This document shows, in pieces, positions 43,831 to 53,355 of a stretch of DNA of 64,000 nt. This DNA is from an uncultured Halieaceae bacterium. GTDB taxonomy: Bacteria > Pseudomonadota > Gammaproteobacteria > Pseudomonadales > Halieaceae. The position numbers were made by a program, and so were the translations under genes. Position 1 is the first letter of the stretch; each line of letters opens with the position of its first letter. Where the stretch lies: positions 186,001 through 250,000 of the forward strand of contig CALJGI010000004.1 in the NCBI GenBank assembly GCA_938074045.1, read 5' to 3'. The notes below the pieces were generated by a model. The model made no database searches and was not told the DNA's origin. It was given only the letters and a program-made list of their open reading frames with translations.

Positions 43831-45501
43831 TCAGGCGGCCTGCTGATCACCCGCAACAGCCGTGTTAACGCCGGCGAGTATCGCCTTCAGGGATGCCGTC
43901 ACAATGTCATGACTGATTGCTACGCCAGCGTGCCGCTCGCCATCCACTTTAAGTTGAATGTAGGTCACCGCTTGTGCGTCAGCGGTATGACTCATGGCGT
44001 GTTCGCTGTATTCAACCAGCGCTATCGTGTGACCGCAGACCTGCTGGATGGCGTCGATAAAAGCCTCTACAACACCAGCGCCCTCGCCACTGGCGCGAAC
44101 AGCCGTATCGCCCTGGCGCAACTCAGCTTCCAGCTTGTCACAGCCATCACGCCGGCTGAGCTGATAGCCATCCAGACTGAACATACCTTCATCATGCAGA
44201 TAATTTTGCTGGAACAGGTCCCAAATTGCCTCTGAAGTGACTTCCGCCTTGGTCGACTCTGCAAAGCGTTGCACCACTGGACTGAATTCAAGCTGCAGCC
44301 AGCGCGGTAACTGCATACCGTAATCACGGTCCATTACGTACGCTATACCGCCCTTACCGGACTGCGAGTTGATGCGGATAACTTCCTGATAGCTGCGCCC
44401 AAGATCGGATGGATCAATCGGCAAATAGGCCACTTGCCATGGCTCAGCCTCATCGCGCAATGCCAGGCATTTTTTGATCGCGTCCTGGTGACTGCCGGAG
44501 AATGCCGTAAATACAAGATCTCCTGCATAAGGATGTCGAGGGTGCACGGGTATTTGTGTGCACTCGGTGGAAGTTCTCACTATCCAGTCCATATCGGAAA
44601 AATCCAACCCCGGGTTCACCCCCTGACTGTACAGGTTCATAGCCATGGTGATAATGTCCATATTTCCGGTGCGCTCGCCATTGCCCATTAATGTGCCTTC
44701 AATCCGATCGGCACCGGCAAGAACTCCCAGCTCTGCTGCCGCCACGGCGCAACCCCGATCATTATGGGTATGCAGGGAAATCACCAAACTGTCACGGCGT
44801 TCTACGTGTCGACAAAACCACTCAATTTGATCGGCATAAACATTCGGCGTAGACATTTCAACGGTGGCAGGCAGGTTGATGATGACCTTGTTCTCGGGCG
44901 TAGGCTCCCACACCCGTGTGACCGCATTGCAAATGTTGACGGAGAAATCCAGTTCAGTGCCGGTAAAGCTTTCCGGAGAATACTCAAATACCCACTTCGT
45001 CTCAGGTTGAGCTTCTGCACAGCGACGTACTGTCTCCGCCCCATGCACGGCAATGGCGGTAATTCCCTCCCGATCCAGCCCGAAAACCTGTTCACGCTGC
45101 ACGGTAGAGGTCGAATTGTAGACATGAACAATAGCCCGACGCACACCGCGCAGCGACTCAAAGGTTTTCTCGATAAGCTCGTCCCTGGCCTGGGTAAGAA
45201 CCTGTACCGTGACATCCTCGGGAATCAGGTTTTCATCAATCAGTCGACGTACAAATTCATAGTCGTGGCTGGACGCTGCCGGAAAACCAACTTCTATTTC
45301 TTTGAAGCCGACGGATAACAGCAACTCATACAAGCGCATTTTCTGATCCGCTGTCATCGGCTCAATCAGTGCCTGATTACCGTCGCGCAGATCAACGCTA
45401 CACCAGCTGGGTGCGCTGGTGGCTACCCTGTCTGGCCAAGTTCTATCCCCGAGTGCCACGGCGGGAAAGGCTTCGTATTTACTATGAGAATAATCAGGCA
45501 T
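43831..45501 (-). CDS. leuA: 2-isopropylmalate synthase (long form, LeuA type 2)
   Basis: LeuA condenses acetyl-CoA and 2-ketoisovalerate, the first step of leucine synthesis. The 556-residue protein is the long Pseudomonas/actinobacterial type. DLRDGNQALIEPM carries the catalytic Arg-Asp, SLHTHNDRGCAVA the HxH metal site, and GNGERTGNMDI a further conserved block. A C-terminal LeuA regulatory domain (about residues 430-556) supports leucine feedback. It is divergent from an Lrp-type gene with an operator-like palindrome between them. Stand-alone, away from leuBCD. Confidence 0.95.
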   Translation of the reverse strand: MPDYSHSKYEAFPAVALGDRTWPDRVATSAPSWCSVDLRDGNQALIEPMTADQKMRLYELLLSVGFKEIEVGFPAASSHDYEFVRRLIDENLIPEDVTVQVLTQARDELIEKTFESLRGVRRAIVHVYNSTSTVQREQVFGLDREGITAIAVHGAETVRRCAEAQPETKWVFEYSPESFTGTELDFSVNICNAVTRVWEPTPENKVIINLPATVEMSTPNVYADQIEWFCRHVERRDSLVISLHTHNDRGCAVAAAELGVLAGADRIEGTLMGNGERTGNMDIITMAMNLYSQGVNPGLDFSDMDWIVRTSTECTQIPVHPRHPYAGDLVFTAFSGSHQDAIKKCLALRDEAEPWQVAYLPIDPSDLGRSYQEVIRINSQSGKGGIAYVMDRDYGMQLPRWLQLEFSPVVQRFAESTKAEVTSEAIWDLFQQNYLHDEGMFSLDGYQLSRRDGCDKLEAELRQGDTAVRASGEGAGVVEAFIDAIQQVCGHTIALVEYSEHAMSHTADAQAVTYIQLKVDGERHAGVAISHDIVTASLKAILAGVNTAVAGDQQAA

Positions 45502-45712
45502 CTGTCTGGTCCACTTCTCTGGTTACCCGCGACAGTGAGTTCTGTCACCACCCTGCCCTCGTGAAGCATTCGGTGTGGTTACTGCTACTGTATCGGATAG
45601 ATCTGTAGCGGAGACCGCACGCGGGTACACATGCAATTGAACCGCAATTATAGCGATGAGTCCGGGGTGATTGTGTGCAAATACGTTAAAATTACACGCT
45701 TTAACACATATA

Positions 45713-45744
45713 TTTCTCTAATAATAAGTCTATTATTAGAGAAA
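45713..45744. promoter_or_regulatory. Palindromic operator between leuA and an Lrp-type regulator
   Basis: TTTCTCTAATAATA (45713-45726) and its exact complement TATTATTAGAGAAA (45731-45744) flank a 4-base spacer. The site lies 44 bp before the Lrp start and about 210 bp before leuA, in the only AT-rich patch of the 286-bp gap. Lrp/AsnC proteins bind such AT-rich palindromes, so autoregulation and possibly control of leuA are likely. The repeat is seen; the bound protein is an inference. Confidence 0.65.
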
Positions 45745-45787
45745 ATATGCAAAATCTTCGACATCAGCTATATAGGACACTATCATT

Positions 45788-46282
45788 ATGCTCGCTCTGG
45801 ACCGTACTGATCGCCGTATTCTTGCGGCGCTACAAACCCACGGGCGCATCACTAATCTCGAGCTGGCCGACGCCGTCGGTCTATCTCCCACGCCTTGCTC
45901 CCGCCGGGTCAGACGACTTGAAGAATCAGGGGTCATCGCAGGCCACGCTACGCTACTTGATGCGGAGTCCCTGGATCTCAAGTTGACAGCCTATCTCGCC
46001 GTGAGCCTGGACAGACACACCCCGGATCGCTTCGAAAATTTTGATGAGACCGTGAACAATTACCCGGAGGTGCTGGAGTGCGCCCTGGTTACCGGGCAGG
46101 CCGCAGACTATCTGCTCAAGGTTATCGTTCCCGATATGGCCTACTACGAAGAATTTCTCCTCGGTCGGCTGACCCGAATTCCCGGCGTTACCGGCGTTCA
46201 ATCCAGTTTTGTGCTGCGGCGAGTCATCAGCAAAACTGCTCTGCCGCTGACTCATCTGCCCACATCAACCCCCTCAGCATGA
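45788..46282 (+). CDS. Lrp/AsnC family transcriptional regulator
   Basis: The 164-residue protein has the Lrp layout: an N-terminal winged helix (LDRTDRRILAALQTHGRITN and LELADAVGLSPTPCSRRVRR, residues 4-45) and a C-terminal RAM ligand-binding domain (from about 65, with VLECALVTGQAADYLLKVIV and IPGVTGVQSSFVLRR). Such regulators sense an amino acid, commonly leucine. It is divergent from leuA, which makes branched-chain amino acids plausible effectors. A palindrome in the shared gap probably serves as its operator. Confidence 0.92.
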   Translation: MLALDRTDRRILAALQTHGRITNLELADAVGLSPTPCSRRVRRLEESGVIAGHATLLDAESLDLKLTAYLAVSLDRHTPDRFENFDETVNNYPEVLECALVTGQAADYLLKVIVPDMAYYEEFLLGRLTRIPGVTGVQSSFVLRRVISKTALPLTHLPTSTPSA

Positions 46283-46347
46283 GGTCAAGTCCGGTTTAAG
46301 CGTCTATAGTGATGTAGCAAAAACAAAAGCATCGAACAAGGAATACC

Positions 46348-48987
46348 ATGAACGCTCTACTCAGCCCTACCGTTTTCACTTGCCTGCTAGTTGGACTGTT
46401 AAGCGGGTGTGCTTCACTAACACTGGAACCACCAAGGTCCCAGCGGCCACTGCAGGCAATTTTGACCGAGGACGAGGCCAAATTGCGCGCCAGCCAGGTA
46501 TCTGGTGTCGAGTACGATCTGAGCATGGACCTGTCATCATCAGACTCCGATTACAGTGGCGAAGTGCTGATTCGGTTCAACTACCAGCCAAGCCCGCACC
46601 AGACTCCACTAACCGTCGATTTCACCCACGGAAAGGTCCTGTCTGCTACGCTGAACGGCAGCGAGTTTGAACCCGAGTACAACGATTACTTTCTGGTTAT
46701 TGGCGCGGAGAAACTGGACCGGGGACCTAACGAGCTGCGATTAAGCTTCAGCCACAGCTACAGTGACGGCGGCTCTGGACTCTATCGGTTTGTGGATACC
46801 GAGGACGATCGTGTCTACACCTACACAGACTTTGAACCTTACCACGCAAATCACTTGTTTCCACTGTTCGACCAGCCAGACCTGAAAGCAATTTTCAGGC
46901 TCTCTGCTACCGTTCCAAAAAACTGGACTGTAATCAGTACCACCCTTGAATCCTCGGTTGAGCAAAGTGGCGATACGGCCCAATGGACCTTCCCGCCCAC
47001 ACAAAGCATCAGCAGCTATGTCTTCTCCCTGCACGCCGGTGAGTATGCGGTGTGGGAAGATCCCGACTTCCGCTATCCGCTGCGGCTGTTTTCCCGGCAC
47101 TCCATGGCCGATTATGTCAATGCAGAAGAGTGGTTTAACTGGACCCGTGACGGATTCGACTTTTTTGACGAATATTTCGAACTGCCCTACCCCTTCAAGA
47201 AATATGACCAGTTGCTGGTACCGGAGTACCCCATGGGAGCCATGGAGAATATCGGCGCTGTCACCTTCAATGAGGCCTATCTATCGCGCTCAACACCGAC
47301 ATGGGAGGAGCGTCGGGAGCTGGCAATGACCCTGTATCATGAAATGGCTCATATGTGGTTCGGCAATACCTCCACCATGCGGTGGTGGAATGGCCTGTGG
47401 CTGAACGAAAGCTTTGCCAGCTATATGGCTTATATCGCTCTGGAGCGCGCCAGTGAATTTGATGATGCCTGGGAGCACTTTTACGTGCGCGACAAGAAGT
47501 GGGCCTACTCCGCCGACGATTCAGTCACGACCCACGCCATCGAACTACCAACCCAAAATACGGATGTAGCCGTCGCCAACTTTGATGGCATTACCTACGG
47601 CAAGGGCGCGTCTGTCTTGAAACAAGTCAACCATTTGCTGGGGGATGAGGTTTTCCAGCGAGGCGTTGCTGATTATCTGGGCAACAATGCGTTTGCCAAC
47701 ACCGAGCTGGAAAATTTTATCGATGCCCTCGGGGCTGCGGGTAACATGGATCTGCAACCCTGGTCCCAACTTTGGTTGTACCAACCCGGCCTCAATCGCA
47801 TCGCCGCCAAATATCGCTGCCAAAATGGACACCTTCGAGACCTGCGAATCGAACAGGGCGCACCCGCAGACCACCCCACACTTCGCAGCCAAAAATTGCA
47901 GCTGGCAAGCTTTCAAAACAGAGATGGTGTACTGGAACTGGTCGACCGTTTTCCGGCTATTATTGATGGGGCAAACACCGATGTCAGCGTCCCTGAGGAC
48001 AGCCCATGTCCGGACCTGCTGTACCCGAACTACGGCGACTGGGCTTACGCGCAGACAGTGCTCGATAATCGGTCATTGAATACTCTTCGCCACCATATCA
48101 GTTCTATCGATGATGATCTGCTGCGAACCATGCTGTGGCACGACCTGTGGATTATGGTCCGCAACGCCGATCTTCCGGTTACGGACTATCTGCAGATTCT
48201 GGGTACCCATCTGGAGCTGGAGACCAAACCAAATGTGCTGGGAGAGCTGCTGCGCTCGCTGGACGCCAGTTTCGATTATCTACATCTGACCAGCCGCGGA
48301 GGCGCTCATATTGCGCGATACGCGACCCGGTTTGAGCGTATGCTGTGGCAGGGTACGCTGCGCAGCGAGGGAGACGAGCGAAAACTCTGGTTAGGCGCTT
48401 ATATTCAAATTGCCACTACCGATGAAGCGAAAGATCGCCTGGCTGGCCTGGTCGAAAACTCGGCTGAGCTCACCCTGGACCAGGATCAAAGATGGCGTGT
48501 ACTGCACCGGTTGGCCACCTATGGGGCGGAAAACATCGACACCCTGTTGGCGGCCGAGTCAATACGGGACCCGTCTAATCGGGGGCAACGGCGAGCGCTG
48601 GGTGTAAAGGTCGCACGACCAGATGCCGACAGTAAAATGAGCTACCTGAGAAAACTGCTGGATGCTGAGAATGATCTCACTCTCGCACAGCGACGCAGTA
48701 TCACCTACAACCTGTTTCCGCCCAGACAGCGCTATCTCGCACAGGCTGCAGGGGAATATGTGTTGGCTCATCTACCCGAGATTAATGACTCACACCATGC
48801 AATGTTCCACCGCTTTATCGCCGCCTATCTGCCACAGAGATTGTGCACACCGGCAAGTGTTACAGCAATGGCTAAGGCCATCGAACAGCATAGCGACCTG
48901 AATCCCGACCTGATGAAGGGCCTGCTGGTTGCCCATCAATCCGATGGCCGCTGTGTTGCGATAGACAATCTGATACCGACTCATTGA
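46348..48987 (+). CDS. M1 family aminopeptidase, lipoprotein
   Basis: The 879-residue protein is an M1 zinc aminopeptidase (PepN/aminopeptidase N type) with a lipoprotein signal (LLVGLLSGC, lipidated Cys at 21). Seen are the exopeptidase motif GAMEN (about 296-300), the zinc site HEMAHMWFGN with the second Glu in WLNESFASYMAY, and the catalytic Tyr region ITYGKGASVL. An ERAP1-like helical C-terminal domain follows. The lipid anchor places it on the outer or inner membrane facing the periplasm, unlike cytoplasmic PepN, so it probably helps degrade peptides taken up from outside. Confidence 0.93.
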   Translation: MNALLSPTVFTCLLVGLLSGCASLTLEPPRSQRPLQAILTEDEAKLRASQVSGVEYDLSMDLSSSDSDYSGEVLIRFNYQPSPHQTPLTVDFTHGKVLSATLNGSEFEPEYNDYFLVIGAEKLDRGPNELRLSFSHSYSDGGSGLYRFVDTEDDRVYTYTDFEPYHANHLFPLFDQPDLKAIFRLSATVPKNWTVISTTLESSVEQSGDTAQWTFPPTQSISSYVFSLHAGEYAVWEDPDFRYPLRLFSRHSMADYVNAEEWFNWTRDGFDFFDEYFELPYPFKKYDQLLVPEYPMGAMENIGAVTFNEAYLSRSTPTWEERRELAMTLYHEMAHMWFGNTSTMRWWNGLWLNESFASYMAYIALERASEFDDAWEHFYVRDKKWAYSADDSVTTHAIELPTQNTDVAVANFDGITYGKGASVLKQVNHLLGDEVFQRGVADYLGNNAFANTELENFIDALGAAGNMDLQPWSQLWLYQPGLNRIAAKYRCQNGHLRDLRIEQGAPADHPTLRSQKLQLASFQNRDGVLELVDRFPAIIDGANTDVSVPEDSPCPDLLYPNYGDWAYAQTVLDNRSLNTLRHHISSIDDDLLRTMLWHDLWIMVRNADLPVTDYLQILGTHLELETKPNVLGELLRSLDASFDYLHLTSRGGAHIARYATRFERMLWQGTLRSEGDERKLWLGAYIQIATTDEAKDRLAGLVENSAELTLDQDQRWRVLHRLATYGAENIDTLLAAESIRDPSNRGQRRALGVKVARPDADSKMSYLRKLLDAENDLTLAQRRSITYNLFPPRQRYLAQAAGEYVLAHLPEINDSHHAMFHRFIAAYLPQRLCTPASVTAMAKAIEQHSDLNPDLMKGLLVAHQSDGRCVAIDNLIPTH

Positions 48988-49029
48988 GCTTCCCGGTGTC
49001 AGCTTCTGACCTGACGGTCGAAACTCTCG

Positions 49030-49075
49030 GCCGCACTGATTTCCAGGGCATGGTAAAAACTGTGCGGCTTTTTTT
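49030..49075 (+). terminator. Intrinsic terminator after the M1 aminopeptidase gene
   Basis: GCCGCAC (49030-49036) and GTGCGGC (49062-49068) form a perfect 7-bp stem with a 25-base loop, followed directly by seven Ts (49069-49075). It lies 43 bp after the stop of the aminopeptidase gene. The long loop is the only weak point. Confidence 0.6.
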
Positions 49076-49123
49076 GCCACATGCCTATGCTCTGAAACCT
49101 GTGCCGGATGGCACTGTGATAGT

Positions 49124-50335
49124 ATGCGCCGCCTTATGCCAACCAAGACTTCTGTGCCAGCACCCAGCACCCTGATTCCCCTTTTGGCGGGTCTCGTTGC
49201 ACTGGGACCTATCTCGATCGATTTGTATTTGCCCGCCCTGCCGACGTTGGTCGACGTTTTTGGCACGAATCTGAGTCGGGTGCAGCTCTCCATGAGCAGC
49301 TTTCTCGCCGGCTTTGCAATGTTTCACTTATTTTGTGGCCCGCTGGCTGACAGTTTCGGTCGACGTCCCATATTGCTCGCCGGGCTCGCGCTGTTCGCCC
49401 TCTCAACACTGGCCTGTGCGCTGGCTACCACCGTGGATGAGCTGATTCTGTGGCGATTCCTTCAGGGTATCGGTGCCTGCGTTGGGCCCACCCTGGGACG
49501 CGCAATTGCCCGGGATCTGTTTGCACCCAGGGAAGCAGCGCGTGTCCTCGCCACCATAGCCATGCTGATCGGTATCGCACCCGCCATCGCGCCTACTCTG
49601 GGTGGCTTGATATTGGTCTGGACAGGATGGGAAACGATCTTTGTGGTCACGGCGGTGGGTGGAATGGCTCTGATATTCTGGACCGCCCGGACCTTGCCAG
49701 AATCCGTACCTTTTCGACAACCTTTCCACCCCACTACCATATTGAGCAACTACCGGGCACTGTTTGCCAACGCACTGTACTGGCGCGTTGTACTGGCGAG
49801 TGCGGCTCTGTATTCCGGGATGATGTCCTTCGTCGCCGGATCGAGCTTTGTGTTGATTGATATGAAGGGTGTGAAACCCGAGCATTTTGGACCCTATTTT
49901 TTCTTTATCGTCCTTGGCTACATCAGCGGCAGTTTTGTTACCAGCCGACAAGCAGGACGCTGGAGCGCGGTATTCCTGATGCGCGTCGGCGCAGCACTCT
50001 CCCTGCTGGGTATTACTGCCATGTTTCTACTGGAGTTCGGCCCCGCCGCGCCACTGACCCTGGTGCTCCCAATGGCTCTCTACTCCGCCGGTGTGGGCTT
50101 GGTGTTGCCCAACGCAACCGCCTGCGCACTGAGGCCCTTCCCCAACATGGCAGCGACAGCCTCCGCGATGTTTGGGTTCGTGCAAATGGGTTTGGGTGCC
50201 CTGGCCACTGCGGTCGTCGGGGTGGCGTTAACCACCTCAGTGTTCGGCATGATATTGATCATGTTGCTACTCGCCGCCGCCTGCTCTTTTCTGGTGTTCC
50301 GGATGAACCCGGCGGATTTTGATTATGATTACTGA
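49124..50335 (+). CDS. Bcr/CflA family multidrug MFS transporter
   Basis: The 403-residue protein has twelve transmembrane segments and the drug/proton antiporter 1 features of Bcr/CflA: GPISIDLYLPALPTLVDVFG in helix 1, GPLADSFGRRPILLAGLALF (MFS motif A) and RFLQGIGACVGPTLGRAIAR in helix 4. Such transporters export bicyclomycin, chloramphenicol or sulfonamides; the true substrate is not known. The start could be the ATG at 49124 or at 49136. A terminator hairpin separates it from the upstream gene. Confidence 0.9.
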   Translation: MRRLMPTKTSVPAPSTLIPLLAGLVALGPISIDLYLPALPTLVDVFGTNLSRVQLSMSSFLAGFAMFHLFCGPLADSFGRRPILLAGLALFALSTLACALATTVDELILWRFLQGIGACVGPTLGRAIARDLFAPREAARVLATIAMLIGIAPAIAPTLGGLILVWTGWETIFVVTAVGGMALIFWTARTLPESVPFRQPFHPTTILSNYRALFANALYWRVVLASAALYSGMMSFVAGSSFVLIDMKGVKPEHFGPYFFFIVLGYISGSFVTSRQAGRWSAVFLMRVGAALSLLGITAMFLLEFGPAAPLTLVLPMALYSAGVGLVLPNATACALRPFPNMAATASAMFGFVQMGLGALATAVVGVALTTSVFGMILIMLLLAAACSFLVFRMNPADFDYDY

Positions 50336-50388
50336 AAATATCAGCCCGAAGTTTTGTAATACTTGGAATTTCAACGAGGGCTTTTCAC

Positions 50389-50850
50389 GTGCCATCCGTC
50401 GCCAATGTAACCGCACAGATAGATGAAACGCCACTGCTCAGAATGCTTCGGGCATGCGGGACGCCAGCGTCTATTGGGCTCGGCAATTTGATAACACCGC
50501 AAAAATGCGCATTCATCAGCAAACCACCGGCCCGGAAATCTAGGATCAAACCGAGGGTGAAATCGACGCCTTCATATGCTCAGTGGGTACCGGGGGCACG
50601 CTGGCGGGTGTATCCAGAGCACTTCAAGACAAGAAGGATCACACCATCATTGCTGTCGCGGACCCCCGTGGAGCCTGACTGCACAGTTACTACACTAGGA
50701 GAGATCTGACTGCCGGGGGGAGTGCGGTGATAGCGGGGGTGGGTATTAACCACATCACCGTGCTGGTCGACTATGGACACCGCTACCAGTCGAAACTATT
50801 CAACCCGGCTTTTCTGTCGAGCCGGGGTCTGCAGATTTCCCCCCTGGCTG
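50389..50850 (+). pseudogene. Decayed cysteine synthase gene (CysK/CysM type)
   Basis: Pieces of cysteine synthase can be read in order across the 533-bp gap between the MFS gene and dsbA: VTAQIDETPLLRM (the TPL start) at 50395-50445, then, in another frame, VYWARQFDNTAKMRIHQQTT and GPEI, a TAG in the place of Trp, FICSVGTGGTLAGVSRAL (the phosphate-binding loop), ADPRGA followed by TGA, SYYTRRDLTAGGSAVIAGVG, and finally DYGHRYQSKLFNPAFLSSRG near the end. The PLP lysine region is deleted and there are at least two stops and one frameshift. A functional copy must lie elsewhere. Confidence 0.85.
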
Positions 50851-50868
50851 GAAATCTGATCGCCCGGC

Positions 50869-51522
50869 TCAGCTGGCCTCGACTGATTTTGCCGCTCGCT
50901 CGAGTTCCACCAGATAGTCCACAATCTTCAGCATCTCAGCCTGACCACCAGCCATCCGCGTAGTCACCCGGTATTTGCCATTTACCACTATTTCTGGCGT
51001 CCCGGTAATCTTGTAGCTGCGCGCCCGGGCATCCGCCTGCCGCACCTGGCTCTTTACGCCGAATGAATTAAACGCCTTGTCGAAGCGATCTTTAGCAACA
51101 CCGTTTGCCGCGAACAATGCCGCCAGCGAAGCTTGATCCCGCAGGAGTTTGCGATCGACGTTTAATGCACTGAACAGGGGGTTGTGTACCTTGTCCAACT
51201 CGCCAAGTGCGACCGCCGTGAAATAGGCCTGGGCATGAATCTGCATGGGCTGATTCCACACGGCAGGGGACTGCCAGAAATCCACATCGTCAGCGAGACC
51301 GCGCTTCCAGCGATGCAGCAGCGGTTCAAAGTTGTAGCAGTGACCGCAGCCATACCAAAACAGCTCCACCACCTCTATCTTGCTGACGTCGCGTGTGCGC
51401 ACCGGTTGACCGAGCAAGGCGTAGTGAGTTCCCTCGCGGTACGCCTCGCCACTGCCCTGGGTATTACCAGCCATTGGCAAAAATACAAGGCTGAGGACGA
51501 GGGCATACAGGGTTTTGATCAT
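50869..51522 (-). CDS. dsbA: Thiol:disulfide interchange protein DsbA
   Basis: DsbA oxidises cysteine pairs in exported proteins. From the ATG at 51522 the precursor is 217 residues with a signal peptide (about 1-20), preceded by GGAGC. The thioredoxin-fold active site is FWYGCGHCYNFEP (C-GH-C, the DsbA type) near residue 57, and the cis-proline loop is ITGTPEIVVNG near 178. Longer upstream frames are not family-like. It stands directly before the cytochrome c4 gene, as in Pseudomonas. Confidence 0.92.
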   Translation of the reverse strand: MIKTLYALVLSLVFLPMAGNTQGSGEAYREGTHYALLGQPVRTRDVSKIEVVELFWYGCGHCYNFEPLLHRWKRGLADDVDFWQSPAVWNQPMQIHAQAYFTAVALGELDKVHNPLFSALNVDRKLLRDQASLAALFAANGVAKDRFDKAFNSFGVKSQVRQADARARSYKITGTPEIVVNGKYRVTTRMAGGQAEMLKIVDYLVELERAAKSVEAS

Positions 51523-51624
51523 GAAGGGCTCCGAATATTTACTGTTCGACTGTGAGTGTGACAAGGAGTTCATTAACCCAGCCTGAACGAATCCCGGCCG
51601 GGTCAAACGAATTACTCTGGGGTA

Positions 51625-52242
51625 CTAGCGTAAACCCGCGATATAGCTGGCCACGGCTTCAATTTCCTTGTCACTAAGACCAAAGGCAATATCCCTCATA
51701 ATCCGGGAATCACCATCATTGGTCCTGCCACTGTCATCCTGGGCACCTTTGCGGAATTCTCGCAACTGGGTTTCCGTGTAGTCTGCATGTTGACCCGCCA
51801 GTGCCGGAAAGCCAGCCGGCCCATTGCCTTGACCCGTTGGTGAATGACAGGCAGTACAAGCCGCCACACCGCGACCGGCGATGCCCGCACGGTATATTTT
51901 TTCCCCCAGTACTGCCAGATCTGCGCTGGCCTTGCCGCCCGAGTTTGTCTTGCTGGCGTAAAAGGCCGCGATATTCGCAATATCATCATCGTTCATGGCC
52001 GTCAGTTGTCCGGCCATTGTTGGCACCGATCGCGCTCCACTATTGATGTCCTGCATCTGTTTTATCAGGTATTTCTCATTTTGCCCAGCCAGTTTGGGAA
52101 AGCTGGGGGCTGCGCTGTTGCCATCTGCGCCATGACAGGCACCACAAATCATGGCTTTTGCTTCACCAGCTGCAGCGTCTCCCGCAAAGGCGGCGGGAGA
52201 GGTCAGCGCAATTATAACGACGATAAATGCTGTTTTTTTCAT
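51625..52242 (-). CDS. Dihaem cytochrome c4
   Basis: The 205-residue precursor has a signal peptide (cleavage after SPAAFA, residue 20) and two c-type haem sites, CGACH near residue 33 and CTACH near 128, each at the start of a roughly 90-residue domain of similar sequence (PSFPKLAGQNEKYLIKQMQD and GFPALAGQHADYTETQLREF). It is the periplasmic cytochrome c4, an electron donor to cytochrome oxidases. It lies between the c5-type gene and dsbA in one run. Confidence 0.93.
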   Translation of the reverse strand: MKKTAFIVVIIALTSPAAFAGDAAAGEAKAMICGACHGADGNSAAPSFPKLAGQNEKYLIKQMQDINSGARSVPTMAGQLTAMNDDDIANIAAFYASKTNSGGKASADLAVLGEKIYRAGIAGRGVAACTACHSPTGQGNGPAGFPALAGQHADYTETQLREFRKGAQDDSGRTNDGDSRIMRDIAFGLSDKEIEAVASYIAGLR

Positions 52243-52278
52243 GATAGTTCCGGTCTGGTACTCCTTATTGGAACACGC

Positions 52279-52575
52279 TTACTTGGCGGTGGCCATGTAC
52301 TTGACGAGATCCATAAACTCCTCGTCGCTGCAGTCCATACACATGCCCTTGGGCGGCATAGCGTTAAGACCTTCATTCATGCTTTTGAGGAGTACTTCCT
52401 GACCTTTGGCAAGTCGGTCTTCCCATTCGGCGGGCATACCCGTCTTTGGGGCTCCGGCCACACCGGCCGCATGACAGATTGCGCAGGTTTTGCTGTATTT
52501 TTCTTCAACCGCAGGATCTGCACTAACCTGAGCAGCAACAAAAACCAACATTGTAGCGAGCAGTACTTTTTTCAT
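52279..52575 (-). CDS. Cytochrome c5 family protein
   Basis: The 98-residue precursor (ATG at 52575, AGAGG 6 bases upstream) has a signal peptide ending about VSA and a single haem site CAICH near residue 31. The second Cys pair, CMDC near residue 79, is the disulfide typical of cytochrome c5. The axial Met is probably in NAMPPKG. It is a small periplasmic electron carrier and forms a transcription unit with cytochrome c4. Confidence 0.92.
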   Translation of the reverse strand: MKKVLLATMLVFVAAQVSADPAVEEKYSKTCAICHAAGVAGAPKTGMPAEWEDRLAKGQEVLLKSMNEGLNAMPPKGMCMDCSDEEFMDLVKYMATAK

Positions 52576-52702
52576 GTGAAACCTCTGAATTTTCATAGAT
52601 GACTCCGCCTCTCCGACGCTAATAATTGAGAAGCGGCTGAGCTGTGCGAAAAAACTGTGGCATTATATACAAGATACCCCCTAAAAACAGCCGATCCATA
52701 TC

Positions 52703-53323
52703 ATGTCTCCTACTGATACCCCTGCGCCGGACTATCGCGCCGCCAGTTTCTTCACCAGTGCCAGTCGGCTGAACCAATGCCCACCTGACGAAACCAGAGA
52801 GGTGGCATTTGCCGGCCGTTCTAACGCAGGAAAATCTAGCGCAATCAATAAGTTAACTGAAAATAGAAAGCTCGCGCGCACCAGCAAGACCCCTGGCCGA
52901 ACCCAGCTGATCAACTTTTTCGCCGTGGGTGACCAGCAGTTTCTGGTCGATTTGCCAGGCTATGGGTATGCAAAGGTGCCGCCAGAGGTAAAACTGAAAT
53001 GGCAGCGTGAACTGGAAATCTACCTCCAGGAGCGGCAATCCTTACGCGGCCTGATCCTGCTAATGGATATACGTCACCCGCTGCAGGAGTTCGACAACAT
53101 GATGTTGGGCTGGGCCACAGTGGCGGAAATGCCCGTGCATATTCTTCTCACCAAAGCAGACAAGCTGAAACGCGGCCCTGCACAAACATCCATGTTGAAG
53201 GTTAGAAAACAATTGGAGAAGTACGGCGATGCAGTCAGTGTGCAAACGTTTTCCGCCCTGAAAGGTGATGGGGTACCCGAGCTACGTCGTGTTCTGGATA
53301 CATGGCTAACTCAGACTGGCTAA
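52703..53323 (+). CDS. engB: Ribosome biogenesis GTPase EngB (YihA/YsxC)
   Basis: EngB is an essential GTPase needed for assembly of the 50S subunit. The 206-residue protein has G1 [10 protein letters not shown] near residue 33, the switch I Thr in [13 protein letters not shown]3 [11 protein letters not shown], and G4 TKADKLKRG, with G5 in TFSALKG. It is divergent from the cytochromes and convergent with polA, the arrangement seen in E. coli and Pseudomonas. Confidence 0.95.
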   Translation: MSPTDTPAPDYRAASFFTSASRLNQCPPDETREVAFAGRSNAGKSSAINKLTENRKLARTSKTPGRTQLINFFAVGDQQFLVDLPGYGYAKVPPEVKLKWQRELEIYLQERQSLRGLILLMDIRHPLQEFDNMMLGWATVAEMPVHILLTKADKLKRGPAQTSMLKVRKQLEKYGDAVSVQTFSALKGDGVPELRRVLDTWLTQTG

Positions 53324-53355
53324 AAAGCCCGGCTACCTTAGGGGGTGTAGCCGGG
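53324..53355 (-). terminator. Intrinsic terminator at the polA-engB convergence
   Basis: CCCGGCTAC and GTAGCCGGG (53328-53336 and 53347-53355) form a perfect 9-bp GC-rich stem with a 10-base loop. On the minus strand it is followed by GC and a T5 run, so it ends transcription from polA or from the sRNA candidate. On the plus strand it has only AATACTT after it. Confidence 0.8.

Noticed and set aside
43634-43846. Seventy-codon frame between the deacetylase gene and leuA
   Set aside because: It overlaps the ends of both convergent genes and has no recognisable protein character.
45502-45640. A leucine attenuator or leader peptide before leuA
   Set aside because: No Leu-rich short frame and no alternative hairpin pair with a T run could be found.
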